Source of the DNA: Apis mellifera
Taxonomy: Eukaryota > Arthropoda > Insecta > Hymenoptera > Apidae
DNA: 64,000 nucleotides
Direction: 5' to 3'
Assembly: GCF_003254395.2 (NCBI RefSeq)
Contig: NC_037648.1
Location: forward strand, 7,932,135 to 7,996,134
Numbering within the stretch: position 1 is the stretch's first letter; every line of letters begins with the position of its first letter. A program made the translations under genes and the position numbers. Under the pieces are notes generated by a model. The model saw only the letters and a program-made list of their open reading frames with translations. It did not search any database and had not been told where the DNA came from. Shown piece by piece: positions 1 to 13,774 of this stretch.

Positions 1-665
1 CGGTCACAAAAATCATCTGGAAGTGAAACTGTCATTATAATAATGGGGGATCCATAAAAAAGAAATAAAATATTTTCCTTCTTTTTTCTATCAAATATTT
101 ATTTCAGAAAATATTGCTACTTTTTTCTCAAATTAACTTAATAAGACTTATTTTATTAATTTTGAATAATAATATTTGTAGTAAATGTTCATTATAAAAG
201 TATAAAATATATTTCGAAATGAAGTATATTATATAAGTGCGATCGAATAAAAACAGAATAAATACATATAATACATACGAGCGAAAAATCATATTTTTCT
301 TTGAAAAATGTAATGATATCCGTAATTGAAATTTTTCCCACATTTGAAGTTGGACCATAAATCAGCTAATAATCTGTTCAAAAAAAAAAAAAAATAAATA
401 AATAAATAAATAAATAAAATAAAATAAAATTTTAACAAATAAATATATAAAATTTATAAAAATTAATCGATCACATTAAAATAAAATAATACTCGAGATA
501 CAATATCATTTTAAAAAGTCATAATATAAACTAATTGGAATTATAATCGTCAAATAAGAAAATAAAAAAATAACGAATAATTTGAATCTTCAACTATTAG
601 TATTAAAAATTTCAGTAAAAACAATATAATACGCAGCAAATAAGTCATATTAATTTTATACAGAT

Positions 666-1366
666 TCGAGACGAGTCCATTTTTCCTCGAGGGGAGAATG
701 GAACAGTTCAATCAATATGAATATCGATAGTACAATGACGCGTCAATTTAAATGAAATAAAATTAAATATTTCAGTAAAAAAAAATATATTAATTAAATA
801 ATAATATACGAAAATTAAATAACATGTAATTATAAAAGAAAATATGTATGTACTACGCAGCAAACAGGACATATTCATTTCATATATATTGGACGAGTCC
901 ACTTTTCCTCGAGGGGAGAAAGGAACATTCCAATCAATATGAATATCGATAGTAAATGACGCGTCAATTTAGATGAAATAAAATTAAATATTTCAGCAAA
1001 AAAACATATTAATTAAATGATAATATACGAAAATTAAATAATATCTAATTATAAAAGAGAATATGTACGTACTACGCAGCAAACAGGCCATATTCATTTC
1101 ATATATATTGGACGAGTCTACTTTTCCTCGAGGGGAGAAAGGAACATTCCAATCAATATGAATATCGATAGTAAATGACGCGTCAATTTAGATGAAATAA
1201 AATTAAATATTTCAGCAAAAAAACATATTAATTAAATGATAATATACGAAAATTAAATAATATCTAATTATAAAAGAGAATATGTACGTACTACGCAGCA
1301 AACAGGCCATATTCATTTCATATATATTGGACGAGTCCACTTTTCCTCGAGGGGAGAATGGAATAG
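666..1366 (-). repeat. ~219 bp tandem repeat, left-arm copy
   Basis: Mirror image of 13775-14475: four ~219 bp units marked by the near-palindrome TTTTCCTCGAGGGGAG, a CTACGCAGCAAACAGG box and an ACGCGTCAATTTA box. The two middle units are nearly identical. The outermost is the most diverged. Confidence 0.93.
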
Positions 1367-1860
1367 TCCAATGAATATGAATATTATAATATAATATAAT
1401 AATGCGTTACAATTTCGATGAAACAAAATTAATTTTACATATTCGTTTTAATACGGACGAAAGAATTATAAAAATTTATTCTAATAAAATCTACGTTTCT
1501 TAAAAATAAAACATCAAAATCAGCTACAAACCATGTTAGCATATCAATATATAAATTTTTCCTTCGATTCCGACAATCTAACGATAATTTTTCCAAATAA
1601 AAATCAAAATTATAAAATAAAATGTGTAAAAAAAACTATTATATTAAAATGGAACAACAAATTAATTCTAATCAAGGCTCAAACAAAAATGAATTATTAC
1701 TGCGCAATTTCGACGGAATAATGATGACGTCATAATTATCGACAAAGAAACTCACGATATTAATTAATTTCATCATTGTAATTATAAACGGATTATTAAA
1801 TAAACAAAATTCATAGTAATTTATAAAATTTGATAATAAAATATGAATAGAATTACTTAC

Positions 1861-1953
1861 TGCGTAGTAGAATCACCGAAGCTAGTCGATCAGCCAGTCA
1901 CATCACAGAGTCACAATCACACGTCCTTTCACGATGACTTTTCACAGGAGACT
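1861..1953 (-). promoter_or_regulatory. Promoter-like block and candidate first exon, left arm
   Basis: Exact mirror of 13188-13280. On the minus strand a TCAGT initiator at 1951-1955 is followed by about 93 nt of balanced base composition and a strong GTAAGT donor at 1855-1860. A CCAATCAGAG element lies upstream, within 1990-2010. If it works, transcription runs leftwards out of the window. Confidence 0.4.
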
Positions 1954-2041
1954 GATCCTGCGCAGCTAAAAAACCGCCAAAATTCTCTAACAAGCTCTCT
2001 GATTGGTTGACATTGGTAAGCCACTTCGATAATCGAAATCG

Positions 2042-2753
2042 AGTAGGAAAATTAATATATCGTATAATATATTTTAATTATTTTAATTAACAATACATGT
2101 TATTAATATATTTATATATTATTAAATTTTAATTTATAAATTATTTATATAAGTTTTATATATTTCTTTTAATAATTTACTTATTTATTGTTTTATTTAT
2201 CGATTATCGATTTATCGATTTATTTATTTATACATTTTTATTATTTATTTCATATATATATATTTATATAATATATTAATAGCAAATTATTAATATATTT
2301 ATATATTATTAATTTTTAATTTATAAATTCTTTATATAAATCTTATATTTATATATTTTTTTCTTATTAATTTATCTATTGTATACGATTTATTTATCGA
2401 TTATCGATGTATCGATTTATTCATTTATATATTTTTATTATTTACTTTATTTATATATATATGTATATAATATAAAAAATATAAATGCACTTTATTCATT
2501 TTACTCGTTATTCCTATATTTATTTATTAATTTATTTACTTATTTAGTTATTAGCTTTCATTTAACCTATTGATTTTCGTACAACGTTTTTCTATTTAAT
2601 TTGTACGTTATATTTGTATTAATTTATTAATTCAAACATTTATCTATATTAAAATTTTATTTATTTATTGCTTTTGTCGATTTATTGATTTTATCATTAA
2701 TTAATTTATCTGATTCATTTGTTCATCTTTCTATTAAAATTCTACTTTTGTTT
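2042..2753. repeat. A/T-rich simple-sequence block, left arm
   Basis: Long runs of TTTATTTAT and ATCGATTTATCGA built from two loosely related ~190 bp segments (about 2085-2270 and 2275-2460). The open frame at 2379-2573 is Y/I/L/F-rich simple-sequence translation, not a protein. Mirror: 12388-13099. Confidence 0.8.
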
Positions 2754-5700
2754 CCTCATCAATTTATCAATTTGTTAATCAAATCATTTTTCCACATAAA
2801 AATCTTCAATTATTTATTGTTTTTGTCCATTTATTGATCTCATTATTCTTTGCTTTGTCTATTGATTCATTTTTTCACCATTTTATTAAAATTCTACTTT
2901 TGTTTCCTCATCAATTTATCAATTTGTTAATCAAATCATTTTTCCACATAAAAATTTTCATTTATTTATTGCTTTTATCCATTGATTGATCTCATCATTT
3001 TTTGCTTTGTCTATTGATTCATTTGTTCATCTTTTTATTAAAATTCTACTTTTGTTTCCTCATCAATTTATCAATTTGTTAATCAAATCATTTTTCCATA
3101 TAAAAATCTTCAATTATTTATTGTTTTTGTCCATTTATTGATCTCATCATTTTTTGCTTTGTCCATTGATTCATTTGTTCACCTTTTTATTAAAATTCTA
3201 CTTTTGTATCCTCATCAATTTATCAATTTGTTAATCAAATCATTTTTCCACATAAAAATCTTCAATTATTTATTGTTTTTGTCCATTTATTGATCTCATC
3301 ATTTTTTGCTTTGTCTTTTGTCCACCTTTTTATTAAAATTCTACTTTTGTTTCCTCATCAATTTATCAATTTGTTAATCAAATCATTTTTCCACATAAAA
3401 ATTTTCATTTATTTATTGATTTTATCCATTTATTGATCTCATCATTTTTTGCTTTGTCTATTGATTCATTTGTTCATCTTTTTATTAAAATTCTACTAAA
3501 ACTACTCTGTTTCCTCATCAATTTATCAATTTGTTAATCAAATTATTTTTCCACATAAAAATTTTCATTTATTTATTGTTTTTATCCATTGATTGATCTC
3601 ATCATTTTTTGCTTTGTCTATTGATTCATTTGTTCATCTTTTTATTAAAATTCTACTTTTGTTTCCTCATCAATTTATCAATTTGTTAATCAAATCATTT
3701 TTTCACATAAAAATCTTCAATTATTTATTGTTTTTGTCCATTTATTGATCTCATCATTTTTTGCTTTGTCCATTGATTCATTTGTTCACCTTTTTATTAA
3801 AATTCTACTTTTGTATCCTCATCAATTTATCAATTTGTTAATCAAATCATTTTTCCACATAAAAATCTTCAATTATTTATTGTTTTTGTACATTTATTGA
3901 TCTCATCATTTTTTGCTTTGTCTTTTGTTCACCTTTTTATTAAAATTCTACTTTTGTTTCCTCATCAATTTATCAATTTGTTAATCAAATCATTTTTTCA
4001 CATAAAAATCTTCAATTATTTATTGTTTTTGTCCATTTATTGATCTCATCATTTTTTGCTTTGTCCATTGATTCATTTGTTCACCTTTTTATTAAAATTC
4101 TACTTTTGTATCCTCATCAATTTATCAATTTGTTAATCAAATCATTTTTCCACATAAAAATCTTCAATTATTTATTGTTTTTGTACATTTATTGATCTCA
4201 TCATTTTTTGCTTTGTCTTTTGTTCACCTTTTTATTAAAATTCTACTTTTGTTTCCTCATCAATTTATCAATTTGTTAAACAAATCATTCTTCCATATAA
4301 AAATCTTCAATTATTTATTGTTTTTGTCCATTTATTGATCTCATTATTTTTTGCTTTGTCTTTTGTTCACCTTTTTATTAAAATTCTACTTTTGTATCCT
4401 CATCAATTTATCAATTTGTTAATCAAATCATTTTTCCACATAAAAATCTTCAATTATTTATTGTTTTTGTCCATTTATTGATCTCATTATTTTTTGCTTT
4501 GTCTTTTGTTCACCTTTTTATTAAAATTCTACTTTTGTATCCTCATCAATTTATCAATTTGTTAATCAAATCATTTTTCCACATAAAAATCTTCAATTAT
4601 TTATTGTTTTTGTCCATTTATTGATCTCATTATTTTTTGCTTTGTCTTTTGTTCACCTTTTTATTAAAATTCTACTTTTGTATCCTCATCAATTTATCAA
4701 TTTGTTAATCAAATCATTTTTCCAGATAAAAATGTTCAATTATTTATTGTTTTTGTCCATTTATTGATCTCATTATTTTTGCTTTGTCTATTGATTCATT
4801 TTTTCACCATTTTATTAAAATTCTACTTTTGTTTCCTCATCAATTTATCAATTTGTTAATCAAATCATTTTTCCACATAAAAATCTTCAATTATTTATTG
4901 ATTTTATCCATTTATTGATCTCATCATTTTTTGCTTTGTCTATTGATTCATTTGTTCATCTTTTTATTAAAATTCTACTAAAACTACTCTGTTTCCTCAT
5001 CAATTTATCAATTTGTTAATCAAATTATTTTTCCACATAAAAATTTTCATTTATTTATTGTTTTTATCCATTGATTGATCTCATCATTTTTTGCTTTGTC
5101 TATTGATTCATTTGTTCATCTTTTTATTAAAATTCTACTTTTGTTTCCTCATCAATTTATCAATTTGTTAATCAAATCATTTTTTCACATAAAAATCTTC
5201 AATTATTTATTGTTTTTGTCCATTTATTGATCTCATCATTTTTTGCTTTGTCCATTGATTCATTTGTTCACCTTTTTATTAAAATTCTACTTTTGTATCC
5301 TCATCAATTTATCAATTTGTTAATCAAATCATTTTTCCACATAAAAATCTTCAATTATTTATTGTTTTTGTACATTTATTGATCTCATCATTTTTTGCTT
5401 TGTCTTTTGTTCACCTTTTTATTAAAATTCTACTTTTGTTTCCTCATCAATTTATCAATTTGTTAATCAAATCATTTTTTCACATAAAAATCTTCAATTA
5501 TTTATTGTTTTCGTCCATTTATTGATCTCATCATTTTTTGCTTTGTCCATTGATTCATTTGTTCACCTTTTTATTAAAATTCTACTTTTGTTTCCTCATC
5601 AATTTATCAATTTGTTAATCAAATCATTTTTCCACATAAAAATCTTCAATTATTTATTGTTTTTGTACATTTATTGATCTCATCATTTTTTGCTTTGTCT

Positions 5701-6776
5701 TTTGTTCACCTTTTTATTAAAATTCTACTTTTGTTTCCTCATCAATTTATCAATTTGTTAAACAAATCATTTTTCCATATAAAAATCTTCAATTATTTAT
5801 TGTTTTTGTCCATTTATTGATCTCATTATTTTTTGCTTTGTCTTTTGTTCACCTTTTTATTAAAATTCTACTTTTGTATCCTCATCAATTTATCAATTTG
5901 TTAATCAAATCATTTTTCCACATAAAAATCTTCAATTATTTATTGTTTTTGTCCATTTATTGATCTCATTATTTTTTGCTTTGTCTTTTGTTCACCTTTT
6001 TATTAAAATTCTACTTTTGTATCCTCATCAATTTATCAATTTGTTAATCAAATCATTTTTCCACATAAAAATCTTCAATTATTTATTGTTTTTGTCCATT
6101 TATTGATCTCATTATTTTTTGCTTTGTCTTTTGTTCACCTTTTTATTAAAATTCTACTTTTGTATCCTCATCAATTTATCAATTTGTTAATCAAATCATT
6201 TTTCCACATAAAAATGTTCAATTATTTATTGTTTTTGTCCATTTATTGATCTCATTATTTTTTGCTTTGTCTATTGATTCATTTTTTCACCATTTTATTA
6301 AAATTCTACTTTTGTTTCCTCATCAATTTATCAATTTGTTAATCAAATCATTTTTCCACATAAAAATCTTCAATTATTTATTGCTTTTATCCATTTATTG
6401 ATCTCATTATTTTTTGCTTTGTCTATTGATTCATTTTTTCACCATTTTATTAAAATTCTACTTTTGTTTCCTCATCAATTTATCAATTTGTTAATCAAAT
6501 CATTTTTCCACATAAAAATTTTCATTTATTTATTGCTTTTATCCATTTATTGATCTCATCATTTTTTGCTTTGTCTATTGATTCATTTGTTCATCTTTTT
6601 ATTAAAATTCTACTTTTGTTTCCTCATCAATTTATCAATTTGTTAATCAAATCATTTTTCCACATAAAAATTTTCATTTATTTATTGCTTTTATCCATTG
6701 ATTGATCTCATAATTTTTTCCTTTGTCTATTGATTCATTTGTTCATCTTTTTATTAAAATTCTACTTTTGTTTCCT
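2754..6776 (+). repeat. ~150 bp A/T-rich satellite array, left arm (~27 units)
   Basis: Units start with CCTCATCAATTTATCAA and have spacings mainly of 152 bp (2754, 2906, 3058, 3210) with shorter variants of about 143 bp that lack part of the CATTGATTCATTTG segment. Variants alternate in a higher-order order: a block starting near 3480 (marker AAAACTACTCTG) recurs near 4975, about 1.5 kb later. No coding potential. Confidence 0.95.
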
Positions 6777-7811
6777 CATCCATTTATCAATATACTAGTT
6801 AAATAATTTTCCCATGTTAAAATCTTTATCTTGATTCTTTAATTTTTGTCCTTTTATTTATTTTATCATTTATTTATTTGTCTCTTGATTCATTGATTCA
6901 TTTGTTTAAAAAGGAGAAATAAAGTTCTCAAGAATGTAACTGGACAAAAAAAATGAAAGAATAAGAAAAAAATTAAATAAAATAGTAACTAATAATAAGT
7001 GAAGAAAGAAAGAAGAATTTATATGAAAAAATAAAGAAAATAATATAATTTTCCACATAAAAATCTTCAATTATTTATTGTTTTTATTCATTTATTCATC
7101 TTACCATTTATTGCTTTGTCCATTCATTCATTTGTTCACCTCTTTATAAACATTCTACTTCTGTTCCCACATTAATTTATCAATTTGTTTGTTAAATAAC
7201 TTTTCCACATAAAACTCTTCATTTATTTGTTGTTTTTGCCCATTTATTAATTCTATCATTTATTTATTTGTGTATTGGTTCCTTTTTTTACTTTTTTTTT
7301 ATAAACATTCTATTTGTATTATCTCATGAATTTTATTAATATACTTTTTGAATTATTTTTCCATATTAATACATCTTTCTTTGATTTTTATCTGTTTTTT
7401 TATTTTTGCATTAATTAATTTATCTATTGATTCATTTGTTCATACTTTTTTAAACATGCTACCCTTATTTCCTCATCCATTTATCAATATACTAATTAAA
7501 TAATTTTCTCATGTTAAAATCTTTATATTGATTTTTTAATTTTTGTCCTTTTATTTATTTTATCATTTATTTATTTGTCTCTTGATTCATTGATTCATTT
7601 GTTTAAAAAAGAGAAATAAAGTTCTCAAAAATGTAACTGGACAAAAAACATGAAAGAATAAGAAAAAAATTAAATAAAATAGTAACTAAATAAATTAAAG
7701 AAAGAAACATATTGAAAAAGGAGTTTACATGAAAAAATAAACAAATTAATAGCTAAATGAATAGGTTATAAGATTGAATAAGTTTAAATAATAAAAAAAG
7801 AATTATATAAA
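6777..7811 (+). repeat. 697 bp higher-order repeat, left arm (2 copies)
   Basis: The marker GTTCTCAAGAATGTAACTGG at 6924 recurs as GTTCTCAAAAATGTAACTGG at 7621, spacing 697 bp. The block is made of diverged satellite-related pieces followed by A-rich DNA. Confidence 0.88.
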
Positions 7812-8366
7812 TAACTAAAAAAAATGATGCACATAAAAAAAAAGAGAGAAGTCATTAGAAAAATAAATAAATAAACAAATAAATTATAAAAATATATAAT
7901 ACTTACATGAATAATTGGATAGCTAAATAATTTTAACATATATTTAATTCACCGAGAATGTTAAATAAACAAATAAACAAATTTATTAACACATAAATCA
8001 ATAATTGAGTAAATGAATAGAATCAAATAATACATGAAAAATATAAGTAAATAAAGATTTAATAAATATTTAAATGCTTAGAGAAAGGAAAATCTATAGA
8101 AAACTGAAATAAATCAAAAAAGTTAAAAATAAATGATAAATTAAATAAATAGACACAATCAATTAATAAATAAAGATATTAATATGGAAAAATGATTTAA
8201 TTAATTGATATATACATAAGATACATGCAAAAGAAGAAGTGGATAGAAAAAGATATACAAATAACATGCTAAATCAATACGTTAAATGAAAGCATAACTA
8301 AATAAATTAATAAATAAATATAGGAATAACGAAAAAAATGAATAAAATTTTAATTTATAATTTTTC

Positions 8367-8438
<72 letters not shown>

Positions 8439-9001
8439 AATAAGATAAATTATAAAAATGTATAAATATATAAATCGACAAATCGATAAATAATCGAATA
8501 AATCAAAAGCTGAAGAAATTATAAAATAAATATATAAATGTAAAATTTAAATAAATAATTTATAATAAAAATTAATTGAAGTATATATAAATTAATATTT
8601 AAGTATATTAATAATGTGGAATTTATATATTATATTCATATATATGAACGAAGTAAATAATAAAAATGTATAACTAAATAAATCGATAATACCATAATCG
8701 ATAAATAAATCAAAAAGTAAAGAAATTAGAAAAAAAAAAGATATAAATATCAATTTATAAATAATAAATAATTAATAAATTAAAAATTAATAATATATAA
8801 ATATATTAATAACTTGCGGCTGCTATTACTAATTAAAATATTTAAAATATATTATGCAATATAATAATTGACTACATGAAACAAAAAACAAAGCAATAAA
8901 TGGACTATAGTAAAAAATAAATGAAGATTTTTTCGTAGAAAAATTATTCAATAAAGAAATTGATAAATTGATATACGAGCAGGAGTAGATTTATATAATT
9001 A
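7812..9001. repeat. Spacer between the palindrome arms
   Basis: A non-palindromic A/T-rich stretch made of degenerate AAATAAATAA-like repeats. Some pieces (8150-8215, 8930-8985) resemble decayed satellite units in the orientation found in the right arm. Pieces near 8440-8510 and 8640-8710 resemble the A/T-rich block at 12660-12910. No coding potential was seen. It would be the loop if the arms paired. Confidence 0.85.
8371..8438. repeat. (TA)n microsatellite at palindrome centre
   Basis: About 34 TA units with one CA interruption near 8419. It lies close to the symmetry axis of the inner arms (about 8406). TA runs can extrude as cruciforms, and this is also a typical place for assembly or polymerase error. 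Confidence 0.97.
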
Positions 9002-10734
9002 CGTATATAATTCTTTTTTTATTATTTAAACTTATTCAATCTTATAACCTATTCATTTAGCTATTAATTTGTTTATTTTTTCATGTAAACTCCTTTTTCA
9101 ATATGTTTCTTTCTTTAATTTATTTAGTTACTATTTTATTTAATTTTTTTCTTATTCTTTCATGTTTTTTGTCCAGTTACATTTTTGAGAACTTTATTTC
9201 TCTTTTTTAAACAAATGAATCAATGAATCAAGAGACAAATAAATAAATGATAAAATAAATAAAAGGACAAAAATTAAAAAATCAATATAAAGATTTTAAC
9301 ATGAGAAAATTATTTAATTAGTATATTGATAAATGGATGAGGAAATAAGGGTAGCATGTTTAAAAAAGTATGAACAAATGAATCAATAGACAAATTAATT
9401 AATGCAAAAATAAAAAAACAGATAAAAATCAAAGAAAGATGTATTAATATGGAAAAATAATTCAAAAAGTATATTAATAAAATTCATGAGATAATACAAA
9501 TAGAATGTTTATAAAAAAAAAGTAAAAAAAGGAACCAATACACAAATAAATAAATGATAGAATTAATAAATGGGCAAAAACAACAAATAAATGAAGAGTT
9601 TTACGTGGAAAAGTTATTTAACAAACAAATTGATAAATTAATGTGGGAACAGAAGTAGAATGTTTATAAAGAGGTGAACAAATGAATGAATGGACAAAGC
9701 AATAAATGGTAAGATGAATAAATGAATAAAAACAATAAATAATTGAAGATTTTTATGTGGACAATTATATTATTTTCTTTATTTTTTCATATAAATTCTT
9801 TTTTCTTTCTTCATTTATTTAGTTACTATTTTATTTAATTTTTTTCTTATTCTTTCATTTTTTTTGTCCAGTTACATTCTTGAGAACTTTATTTCTTTTT
9901 TTTAAACAAATGAATCAATGAATCAAGAGACAAATAAATAAATGATAAAATAAATAAAAGGACAAAAATTAAAGAATCAAGATAAAGATTTTAACATGGG
10001 AAAATTATTTAATTAGTATATTGATAAATGGATGAGGAAATAAGGGTAGCATGTTTAAAAAAGTATGAACAAATGAATCAATAGACAAATTAATTAATGA
10101 AAAAATAAAAAAACAGATAAAAATCAGAGAAAGATGTATTAATATGGGAAAATAATTCAAAAAGTATATTAATAAAATTCATGAGATAATACAAGTAGAA
10201 TGTTTATAAAAAAAAAAGTAAAAAAAGGAACCAATACACAAATAAATAAATGATAGAATTAATAAATGGGCAAAAACAATAAATAAATGAAGAGTTTCAT
10301 GTGGAAAAGTTATTTAATAAACAAATTGATAAATTAATGTGGGAACAGAAGTAGAATGTTTATAAAGAGATGAACAAATGAATCAATGGACAAAGCAATA
10401 AATGGTAAGATGAATAAATGAATAAAAACAATAAATAATTGAAGATTTTTATGTGGAAAATTATATTATTTCCTTTATTTTTTCATATAAATTCTTCTTT
10501 CTTTCTTCACTTATTATTAGTTACTATTTTATTTAATTTTTTCTTATTCTTTCATTTTTTTTGTCCAGTTACATTCTTGAGAACTTTATTTCTCCTTTTT
10601 AAACAAATGAATCAATGAATCAAGAGAAAAATAAATAAATCATAAAATAAATAAAAAGACAAAAATTAAAGAATCAAGATAAAGATTTTAACATGGGAAA
10701 ATTATTTAACTAGTATATTGATAAATGGATGAGG
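9002..10734 (-). repeat. 697 bp higher-order repeat, right arm (3 copies)
   Basis: The inverted marker (GAGAACTTTATTTC) occurs at 9187, 9882 and 10579, spacings 695 and 697. That is one more copy than on the left arm and explains the inner step in symmetry from about 17510 to 16813. Confidence 0.88.
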
Positions 10735-12387
10735 AAACAAAAGTAGAATTTTAATAAAAAGATGAACAAATGAATCAATAGACAAAGGAAAAAATTATGA
10801 GATCAATTAATGGATAAAAGCAATAAATAAATGAAAATTTTTATGTGGAAAAATGATTTGATTAACAAATTGATAAATTGATGAGGAAACAAAAGTAGAA
10901 TTTTAATAAAAAGGTGAACAAAAGACAAAGCAAAAAATGATGAGATCAATAAATGTACAAAAACAATAAATAATTGAAGATTTTTATGTGGAAAAATGAT
11001 TTGATTAACAAATTGATAAATTGATGAGGATACAAAAGTAGAATTTTAATAAAAAGGTGAACAAATGAATCAATGGACAAAGCAAAAAATGATGAGATCA
11101 ATAAATGGACAAAAACAATAAATAATTGAAGATTTTTATGTGAAAAAATGATTTGATTAACAAATTGATAAATTGATGAGGAAACAAAAGTAGAATTTTA
11201 ATAAAAAGGTGAACAAAAGACAAAGCAAAAAATGATGAGATCAATAAATGTACAAAAACAATAAATAATTGAAGATTTTTATGTGGAAAAATGATTTGAT
11301 TAACAAATTGATAAATTGATGAGGATACAAAAGTAGAATTTTAATAAAAAGGTGAACAAATGAATCAATGGACAAAGCAAAAAATGATGAGATCAATAAA
11401 TGGACAAAAACAATAAATAATTGAAGATTTTTATGTGAAAAAATGATTTGATTAACAAATTGATAAATTGATGAGGAAACAAAAGTAGAATTTTAATAAA
11501 AAGATGAACAAATGAATCAATAGACAAAGCAAAAAATGATGAGATCAATCAATGGATAAAAACAATAAATAAATGAAAATTTTTATGTGGAAAAATAATT
11601 TGATTAACAAATTGATAAATTGATGAGGAAACAGAGTAGTTTTAGTAGAATTTTAATAAAAAGATGAACAAATGAATCAATAGACAAAGCAAAAAATGAT
11701 GAGATCAATAAATGGATAAAATCAATAAATAAATGAAAATTTTTATGTGGAAAAATGATTTGATTAACAAATTGATAAATTGATGAGGAAACAAAAGTAG
11801 AATTTTAATAAAAAGGTGGACAAAAGACAAAGCAAAAAATGATGAGATCAATAAATGGACAAAAACAATAAATAATTGAAGATTTTTATGTGGAAAAATG
11901 ATTTGATTAACAAATTGATAAATTGATGAGGATACAAAAGTAGAATTTTAATAAAAAGGTGAACAAATGAATCAATGGACAAAGCAAAAAATGATGAGAT
12001 CAATAAATGGACAAAAACAATAAATAATTGAAGATTTTTATATGGAAAAATGATTTGATTAACAAATTGATAAATTGATGAGGAAACAAAAGTAGAATTT
12101 TAATAAAAAGATGAACAAATGAATCAATAGACAAAGCAAAAAATGATGAGATCAATCAATGGATAAAAGCAATAAATAAATGAAAATTTTTATGTGGAAA
12201 AATGATTTGATTAACAAATTGATAAATTGATGAGGAAACAAAAGTAGAATTTTAATAAAATGGTGAAAAAATGAATCAATAGACAAAGCAAAGAATAATG
12301 AGATCAATAAATGGACAAAAACAATAAATAATTGAAGATTTTTATGTGGAAAAATGATTTGATTAACAAATTGATAAATTGATGAGG
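10735..12387 (-). repeat. ~150 bp A/T-rich satellite array, right arm (~11 units)
   Basis: Same satellite as 2754-6776 in inverted orientation, but only about 1.65 kb against 4.02 kb. The AAAACTACTCTG marker occurs once here (about 11630-11645) and twice on the left. This fits loss or collapse, on the right, of higher-order blocks present on the left, or their expansion on the left. Confidence 0.95.
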
Positions 12388-13099
12388 AAACAAAAGTAGA
12401 ATTTTAATAGAAAGATGAACAAATGAATCAGATAAATTAATTAATGATAAAATCAATAAATCGACAAAAGCAATAAATAAATAAAATTTTAATATAGATA
12501 AATGTTTGAATTAATAAATTAATACAAATATAACGTACAAATTAAATAGAAAAACGTTGTACGAAAATCAATAGGTTAAATGAAAGCTAATAACTAAATA
12601 AGTAAATAAATTAATAAATAAATATAGGAATAACGAGTAAAATGAATAAAGTGCATTTATATTTTTTATATTATATACATATATATATAAATAAAGTAAA
12701 TAATAAAAATATATAAATGAATAAATCGATACATCGATAATCGATAAATAAATCGTATACAATAGATAAATTAATAAGAAAAAAATATATAAATATAAGA
12801 TTTATATAAAGAATTTATAAATTAAAAATTAATAATATATAAATATATTAATAATTTGCTATTAATATATTATATAAATATATATATATGAAATAAATAA
12901 TAAAAATGTATAAATAAATAAATCGATAAATCGATAATCGATAAATAAAACAATAAATAAGTAAATTATTAAAAGAAATATATAAAACTTATATAAATAA
13001 TTTATAAATTAAAATTTAATAATATATAAATATATTAATAACATGTATTGTTAATTAAAATAATTAAAATATATTATACGATATATTAATTTTCCTACT
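12388..13099. repeat. A/T-rich simple-sequence block, right arm
   Basis: Mirror of 2042-2753, with the same ATCGATAAATCGATA boxes and the same two loosely related segments. No gene. Confidence 0.8.
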
Positions 13100-13187
13100 C
13101 GATTTCGATTATCGAAGTGGCTTACCAATGTCAACCAATCAGAGAGCTTGTTAGAGAATTTTGGCGGTTTTTTAGCTGCGCAGGATC

Positions 13188-13280
13188 AGTCTCCTGTGAA
13201 AAGTCATCGTGAAAGGACGTGTGATTGTGACTCTGTGATGTGACTGGCTGATCGACTAGCTTCGGTGATTCTACTACGCA
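13188..13280 (+). promoter_or_regulatory. Promoter-like block and candidate first exon, right arm
   Basis: Seen: a GC-richer island (about 13090-13285) in extreme A/T DNA, with CCAATCAGAG at about 13133, an arthropod-type TCAGT initiator at 13186-13190, then a donor GCA|GTAAGT with the intron starting at 13281. Inference: a noncoding first exon of about 93 nt for a plus-strand RNA through 15-25 kb. No long reading frame crosses it. Confidence 0.42.
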
Positions 13281-13774
13281 GTAAGTAATTCTATTCATAT
13301 TTTATTATCAAATTTTATAAATTACTATGAATTTTGTTTATTTAATAATCCGTTTATAATTACAATGATGAAATTAATTAATATCGTGAGTTTCTTTGTC
13401 GATAATTATGACGTCATCATTATTCCGTCGAAATTGCGCAGTAATAATTCATTTTTGTTTGAGCCTTGATTAGAATTAATTTGTTGTTCCATTTTAATAT
13501 AATAGTTTTTTTTACACATTTTATTTTATAATTTTGATTTTTATTTGGAAAAATTATCGTTAGATTGTCGGAATCGAAGGAAAAATTTATATATTGATAT
13601 GCTAACATGGTTTGTAGCTGATTTTGATGTTTTATTTTTAAGAAACGTAGATTTTATTAGAATAAATTTTTATAATTCTTTCGTCCGTATTAAAACGAAT
13701 ATGTAAAATTAATTTTGTTTCATCGAAATTGTAACGCATTATTATATTATATTATAATATTCATATTCATTGGA

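Larger units (their letters stand above)
1..7811 (+). repeat. Left arm of giant inverted repeat
   Basis: The reverse complement of this stretch recurs at 9002-15140. In the outer part the two coordinates always sum to 15141 (base 1 with 15140, 1855 with 13286, 2754 with 12387), and no mismatch was found in the blocks compared. Inside the satellite the sum steps to about 17510, then back to 16813 after the 697 bp repeat. So the left arm has about 16 more satellite units and one fewer 697 bp block. Matching stops near 7811. Whether the arm continues left of base 1 cannot be seen. Small open frames inside (for example 708-902) are mirror-duplicated A/T-rich frames, not genes. Confidence 0.96.

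Noticed and set aside
128..358. 76-codon minus frame, mirrored at 14783-15013
   Set aside because: Lies in the identical palindrome arms, is A/T-rich with Phe/Tyr/Ile excess, and shows no domain. The mirror copy is not independent evidence.
708..902. 64-codon frame mirrored at 14239-14433
   Set aside because: It is one unit of the 219 bp tandem repeat. Neighbouring units do not keep the frame open.
2754..6776. Regular ~150 bp array considered as a CRISPR array
   Set aside because: Units are similar over their whole length with no unique spacers, and the genome is eukaryotic.
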